The notes below the pieces were generated by a model. The model worked only from the letters and a program-made list of their open reading frames with translations, was not told the origin of the DNA and ran no database searches. Shown here piece after piece: positions 6,453 through 9,562 of a stretch of DNA of 9,562 nt. A program made the position numbers and the translations under genes. How positions within the stretch are numbered: the first letter of the stretch is position 1; each line of letters opens with the position of its first letter. The stretch covers positions 1-9,562 of the forward strand of contig DAOQAY010000114.1 in assembly GCA_035354435.1 (NCBI GenBank), read 5' to 3'. This DNA is from JAKLDO01 sp035354435. Lineage in GTDB: Bacteria > UBP6 > UBA1177.

Positions 6453-7714
6453 TGATTTTGAAAAAAGTAATAAAAGAGGCTCTTGACAGACCTCTTTATC
6501 CCGGAGTTGACCGCGAAATTACAAAGAAAATGCTGCCTTTTATTGAAAGGGATGAAATAATTTCATTGAGCGGAGTGAGAAGATCCGGAAAGACAACAGT
6601 TTTTCATCAGCTTATATCTCGCATTGGAAAGCCTCAAAATTCACTTCTGATTAACTTTGAAGATGAAAGACTGTCGGGATTTTCAGTGAATGATTTTGAT
6701 CTGCTGATAGAAATCTTTTATGAACTTACCGGTGCTAAAGGCAGGATTTTCATGTTTTTTGATGAAATTCAGGAAGTCAGCTCATGGGAAAAATGGGTCA
6801 GACGAATGTATGATGAGAAAAAAAGTATAAAAATATTTGTGACCGGATCAAGTTCTGCGCTTCTTTCGTCAGAGTTTTCAACACTTCTTACTGGCAGGAC
6901 AATATCTTTTGTGCTTTATCCGTTTTCATTTCAGGAATATCTGTCATTTGTGACGGAAGAAAGTTTCTCTGCTGAAAAATGCGATAAAGAGACTGCAGCA
7001 AGAGCTGCTGTAAAGAATCATCTCGGAAGTTATATCACGGACGGCGGATTCCCCGCTGTTTCAGGAAATTTTTCTGTTGAGATCCTCCAGCAGTATTTTC
7101 AGGACATAATTTACAGAGATATTGTAAGGCGTTATCAGATAAGAGATGTCCGGCTGATCGAAGAATTGTACCGTTATCTTTTTGCAAACATATCGAATCC
7201 GTATTCTTTTAATGCATTGAAGAACACATTCAAAACGGGTCTTGACACAATCAGGGAATATCTTTCTTACGGAATTTCCGCTCATCTTTTTTATGAGCAC
7301 ACTTTTTTTTCGTACTCATTGAAAGAATCATTCAACCGTCCCAGAAAAGTATATTGTATTGACACAGGGCTTAGAAAAGCGGTCAGCTTCACCTTTTCGC
7401 AGGACACGGGCAGGATGGTTGAAAATCTTGTATATCTGGCTTTGAGGCGTTCCTCTGATTCTCTTTATTATTTTACAGAAAAGAACGAGATCGATTTCGT
7501 GTTGAAAAACAAGGATGACAGTCTCAGTGTATTCAATGTCTGCTACAGTGATGATATTCCTGAAAGAGAATTAAAAGGAATAGAGAGTTTTTCAAAACTG
7601 TCCGGAAAAAAGGTCAGCGGACAGTATATAATTTCTGATTCAGTTGAAGATGAATACGGCAGTATTAAGATCATCCCTTTGTGGAAGTGGCTTTTAACAA
7701 CTGATTGTGTTTGA
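6443..7714 (+). CDS. AAA-type ATPase, AAA_14/DUF4143 family
   Basis: This 423-residue P-loop ATPase has a family-typical order of parts. A short N-terminal helix ends at LDRPLYPGV. The Walker A motif is GVRRSGKTT (44-52), Walker B is FMFFDEIQEV (103-112, D107/E108), and VTGSSSALLSSE (133-144) with GRT (151-153) forms the sensor region. FSFQEYL follows at about 161-167. A winged-helix-like middle section leads to the DUF4143 C-terminus with MVENLVYLALRR (325-336), EIDFVL (349-354) and FNVCYS (364-369), a layout related to PD-(D/E)XK nucleases but with N-V-C-Y where an E-V-K would be needed for clear nuclease activity. The function of the family is unresolved. The TTG at 6443 is chosen because GGAGG lies 6 bases upstream; an ATG at 6452 is too far from it. 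Extension back to TTG 6383 would translate the repeat array and lacks a ribosome binding site. Confidence 0.88.
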   Translation: MNRMILKKVIKEALDRPLYPGVDREITKKMLPFIERDEIISLSGVRRSGKTTVFHQLISRIGKPQNSLLINFEDERLSGFSVNDFDLLIEIFYELTGAKGRIFMFFDEIQEVSSWEKWVRRMYDEKKSIKIFVTGSSSALLSSEFSTLLTGRTISFVLYPFSFQEYLSFVTEESFSAEKCDKETAARAAVKNHLGSYITDGGFPAVSGNFSVEILQQYFQDIIYRDIVRRYQIRDVRLIEELYRYLFANISNPYSFNALKNTFKTGLDTIREYLSYGISAHLFYEHTFFSYSLKESFNRPRKVYCIDTGLRKAVSFTFSQDTGRMVENLVYLALRRSSDSLYYFTEKNEIDFVLKNKDDSLSVFNVCYSDDIPERELKGIESFSKLSGKKVSGQYIISDSVEDEYGSIKIIPLWKWLLTTDCV

Positions 7715-7742
7715 CAGAAAGATAAATGCGGCTTCATCGATT

Positions 7743-8639
7743 TCAAGAAAGTCGGGGATTCTGTAAATTCATAATTTTAGAGATCATTGAGGTTGTCTCA
7801 GCTTCCATTTTTGAAAAACCGAACCATTTTCTGCCGAGATCTTTCAGTGATGCTCCGAAAAGATAAACAATTGAATTATCTATGATTAAGAAACGGTCAT
7901 GAGACTTGTCAAACTTCTGGATTTCAGCAACAGGAAACTGTTCATTGAACTTTTTCACATCAATTTCCAGTTCTCTTGAAATATTTTTTGTTAGTATTTT
8001 CAAAGAAACATCAGGTTTCTTTTTTGCAAATTGAGCAAGAACAGTTTCGTCAACATAATTATCAATAAGAATGATTGATTTTTCAGCAGAGCGGATAATT
8101 TCGGAAACAAATTTATAAGCATCGAATATCTGTCCGTCAAAAAAGATACCATGTTGCGGCTGAATTTGTCTGTTTTCAAGAGCATCAAGCACTTTTTCAA
8201 GTTTAGAATCTGTTTCTATCTGTTTTGCTTCAACAGCGTCAAGTCTTTGAAATATTTGTGCGTTCGAAGCAATAAAATGCCGCATTTTAACAAAGGCATT
8301 AATTACTTTTATACTGATTTCAACAGCGATATCACTTTTGAGAACAGCTGAAAGCATTGCAACACCCTGCTCAGTGAATACATTCGGAAAGTATCTTCTT
8401 CCTCCTCTTTTGTTTGAGGTCACAATTTGTGACCTCAAACTAAGAAATTCAGTTTCATTAAGTGTAAACATATACTCTTCTGGAAAGCGATCAGGGTTTC
8501 GTTTTACGGCCTGATTTAGTACTTTAGTATCTACTTTATATAATTCTGCCAAGTCAGCATCAATCATTACCTGCTTGCCACGAATGGTGTAGATGCGGGT
8601 CTGAATGTCATCAAGTTTTACAAGCTCGTTTTTGTCCAT
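7743..8639 (-). CDS. ORF6N-domain protein with C-terminal phospholipase D-like segment
   Basis: This 298-residue protein carries an N-terminal ORF6N domain (about 7-118), a putative DNA-binding module common in phage and accessory genes. Signature stretches include IRGKQVMIDADLAELY (19-34), LNQAVKRNPDRFPEEYMF and FTEQGVAMLSAVL. A predicted coiled coil follows at about 125-156. The C-terminal part, from about 165, ends in HDRFLIID (247-254) then GASLKDLG (262-269). That resembles a single HKD (phospholipase D/nuclease) motif but with arginine where lysine is usual. One copy per chain would require dimerisation for catalysis. AAGGA (plus-strand 8648-8652) lies 8 bases before the ATG. The gene runs convergently toward the DUF4143 gene with a 28-base gap. 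It is A+T-rich, consistent with transfer. The DNA target and cellular role are unknown; regulator or defence nuclease are both possible. Confidence 0.88.
   Translation of the reverse strand: MDKNELVKLDDIQTRIYTIRGKQVMIDADLAELYKVDTKVLNQAVKRNPDRFPEEYMFTLNETEFLSLRSQIVTSNKRGGRRYFPNVFTEQGVAMLSAVLKSDIAVEISIKVINAFVKMRHFIASNAQIFQRLDAVEAKQIETDSKLEKVLDALENRQIQPQHGIFFDGQIFDAYKFVSEIIRSAEKSIILIDNYVDETVLAQFAKKKPDVSLKILTKNISRELEIDVKKFNEQFPVAEIQKFDKSHDRFLIIDNSIVYLFGASLKDLGRKWFGFSKMEAETTSMISKIMNLQNPRLS
8412..8440. repeat. Perfect 29-bp inverted repeat (14-bp arms) inside the ORF6N coding sequence
   Basis: GTTTGAGGTCACAA at 8412-8425 is followed by one central T (8426) and its exact reverse complement at 8427-8440. 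Pairing fails at the next base on each side. On the minus strand it encodes residues 67-76 (S-L-R-S-Q-I-V-T-S-N), in the middle of the ORF6N domain. A 14-bp perfect arm is not expected by chance in a window this size. Confidence 0.95.
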
Positions 8640-8671
8640 TTTTCAGTTCCTTAAAATGAAAATGCCGACTT

Positions 8672-8700
8672 AATCTATCTAATCACGGTTAGAATTGCAA
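8672..8700 (-). promoter_or_regulatory. Possible sigma70-type promoter for the ORF6N gene
   Basis: Read on the minus strand, TTGCAA (plus 8695-8700) and TAGATT (plus 8672-8677) are 17 bases apart, each matching the consensus at 4 of 6 positions. Transcription would begin around 8665, leaving a leader of about 25 bases that contains the AAGGA ribosome binding site. The two hexamers are individually weak; spacing and position are the main support. Confidence 0.4.
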
Positions 8701-8776
8701 GAAAAGAAACCGGACATTTCACCCGAATTTTCCGTTTTCACCAAAGCTAAAAACATCAGAATTCAATGATTTCTTT

Positions 8777-8804
8777 TTGACATCAAATATCAGGAAGTTA
8801 TACT
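8777..8804 (+). promoter_or_regulatory. Strong sigma70-type promoter for the rightmost gene
   Basis: TTGACA (8777-8782, perfect -35) and TATACT (8799-8804, 5/6 for -10) are 16 bases apart. Predicted initiation near 8811 gives a leader of about 65 bases before the ATG at 8876. This is the best promoter match in the window. It lies in the 236-base divergent intergenic region (8640-8875), back to back with the ORF6N promoter. Apart from these promoters, a short candidate ORF at its right end and a spaced GGTGAAA direct repeat on the minus strand (near 8716-8742), nothing else was recognised there. Confidence 0.65.
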
Positions 8805-8822
8805 CAAGGAGTTGAAAAAAAA

Positions 8823-8879
8823 ATGGTGGTTATTCATGAAGCCAAGATTAACAAAAAATTCAAAAGGAAAATAGAATGA
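8823..8879 (+). CDS. Candidate 18-codon upstream ORF / leader peptide
   Basis: An ATG at 8823 opens an 18-residue basic peptide (starting MVVIHEAKINKK) whose TGA overlaps the next gene's ATG as ATGA, the classic coupling arrangement. Against it, the AAGGAG at 8806-8811 is 11 bases away and would fall at or before the predicted transcription start near 8811, so the peptide would lack a proper ribosome binding site. The downstream gene has its own AAGGA. It is weakly supported. Confidence 0.2.
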   Translation: MVVIHEAKINKKFKRKIE

Positions 8880-9562
8880 AGTATTTCGTTTCTAAAATTA
8901 TTCCGAAGCTTTCTTCTTTTTCAAAAAAGCTCGATAAGATCTCGGTAATTTGTGACAGAAAATGGAAAATGCTTGATGATGAAGGAGAATCTACTTCATA
9001 CATTTTTAGGGAAAAGAACGAACTTCTCATCATTAAAAAAGGAGAAGTGAAGAAAGCTAAGTGGGAAATAATAAATCAGAACGATATCTTAATCGAACAA
9101 GAAAACGCCTCGTTCCTTTTCAGACAGGCATTCATTGATGAAAACATTTTTGTGCTGAATGTTGATGGAACAGACAGCTATGTCTATTTTGTTGATGGTG
9201 AAAAAACAGATGTGAAAAATATTGAGCAGCTCGAATCACTTTTAAAAGGAAAATATCTTCCTGAGCCAAAACCAACAATAATTGAAAGCAATGTCGAAGC
9301 AAAAAAGCAGATTGATTCAAAAGCTAAAAATGATTCAGACTCTCCAATGGCTGTAATATTGATATCAATATTTTTGATTGTTGGCGTTTTCATTGCAATA
9401 AGCCATCTGAATCAAAAGAGTAATTCAAGTGAAAATGAAATTAAGAAGCAGAGTCCTCTTCCAAGCGAAGGTTTAATTTTAGGCATAATTGACACTCATT
9501 TTGATAGATTTATTGAAGAAAACAGTAGACAAGAAAATTTTATATATTTCTCAGGAAGAGTC
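8876..9562 (+). CDS. Single-pass membrane protein with unrecognised N-terminal domain, 3' truncated
   Basis: The frame stays open from ATG 8876 to the window edge, giving 229 residues with no stop. AAGGA ends 7 bases before the ATG. Residues ~15-110 form a compact soluble domain rich in alternating strands, including KLDKISVICDRKWKMLDDEG, YIFREKNELLII, AKWEII, FRQAFIDENIFVLNVDGT and YVYFVDGE. From memory this pattern (W-x-x-L-D-E-x-G, Y-I-F-R, G-x-W-E-Y, F-I-D, L-x-x-D-G) recurs in uncharacterised, mostly Bacteroidota-type proteins; no function is known to me. A charged linker (~111-157) is followed by one transmembrane helix at about 158-178 (AVILISIFLIVGVFIAISHL). A polar Asn/Ser/Lys-rich stretch and the start of another domain from ~198 come next. 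There is no signal peptide, so the N-terminal domain is probably cytosolic and the C-terminal part outside the membrane. Codons are strongly A+T-biased compared with panB or the carbamoyltransferase. Confidence 0.8.
   Translation, partial: MKYFVSKIIPKLSSFSKKLDKISVICDRKWKMLDDEGESTSYIFREKNELLIIKKGEVKKAKWEIINQNDILIEQENASFLFRQAFIDENIFVLNVDGTDSYVYFVDGEKTDVKNIEQLESLLKGKYLPEPKPTIIESNVEAKKQIDSKAKNDSDSPMAVILISIFLIVGVFIAISHLNQKSNSSENEIKKQSPLPSEGLILGIIDTHFDRFIEENSRQENFIYFSGRV

Noticed and set aside
7715..7742. A bidirectional terminator between the convergent ATPase and ORF6N genes.
   Set aside because: The 28-base gap has no convincing GC-rich hairpin or T tract.
8947..8956. A second partial copy of the ORF6N palindrome (AATTTGTGAC) in the rightmost gene.
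   Set aside because: Only ten bases match and the palindromic partner arm is missing. In A+T-rich sequence this may be coincidence.

Overview
The window is an AT-leaning bacterial chromosome segment. It has tightly packed genes, clear GGAGG-type ribosome binding sites, at least one TTG start and sigma70-like promoter hexamers. The phylum cannot be fixed from sequence alone. The gene families (a carbamoyltransferase cassette, DUF4143 ATPase, ORF6N protein, Deinococcus-type RNB exoribonuclease) fit a Gram-negative-type environmental lineage such as the FCB group, Spirochaetota or a candidate phylum. That placement is a low-confidence inference. The left ~6.3 kb looks like core genome. From about 6.35 kb onward it becomes accessory, and the last ~1.9 kb is visibly richer in A+T.

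Left block (1-2291, + strand): a 5'-truncated rsmA (16S rRNA dimethyladenosine transferase), panB (ketopantoate hydroxymethyltransferase) and a nucleotidyltransferase-fold protein of the NTP_transf_5 type. rsmA and panB abut exactly, and panB and the third gene overlap by ATGA, so this is one translationally coupled transcript.

Middle block (2295-6328, + strand): a probable promoter leads into a three-gene cassette of an SxtJ-like membrane protein, a 49-residue SxtK/DUF5989 membrane protein and a 620-residue carbamoyltransferase (NodU/CmcH/SxtI family). The two small membrane proteins recur beside O-carbamoyltransferases, including in saxitoxin clusters, and probably recruit or tether the enzyme at the membrane. 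No obvious acceptor-biosynthesis genes lie beside it. A single-domain-type RNase II/R-family exoribonuclease follows.

Right block (6357-9562): an AAA-type ATPase of the AAA_14/DUF4143 family is preceded by three imperfect 32-bp tandem repeats. Each repeat contains a palindrome, and the last one overlaps the gene's Shine-Dalgarno sequence. A convergent ORF6N-domain gene with a C-terminal phospholipase D-like segment follows; its coding sequence contains a perfect palindrome with 14-bp arms. A 236-bp divergent intergenic region carries outward-facing promoters. The last gene is open at the window's right edge and encodes a single-pass membrane protein with a cytosolic-type N-terminal domain.

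The two signals most worth follow-up are the tandem hairpin array before the DUF4143 gene and the palindrome inside the ORF6N gene. Neither is explained by the protein annotation.
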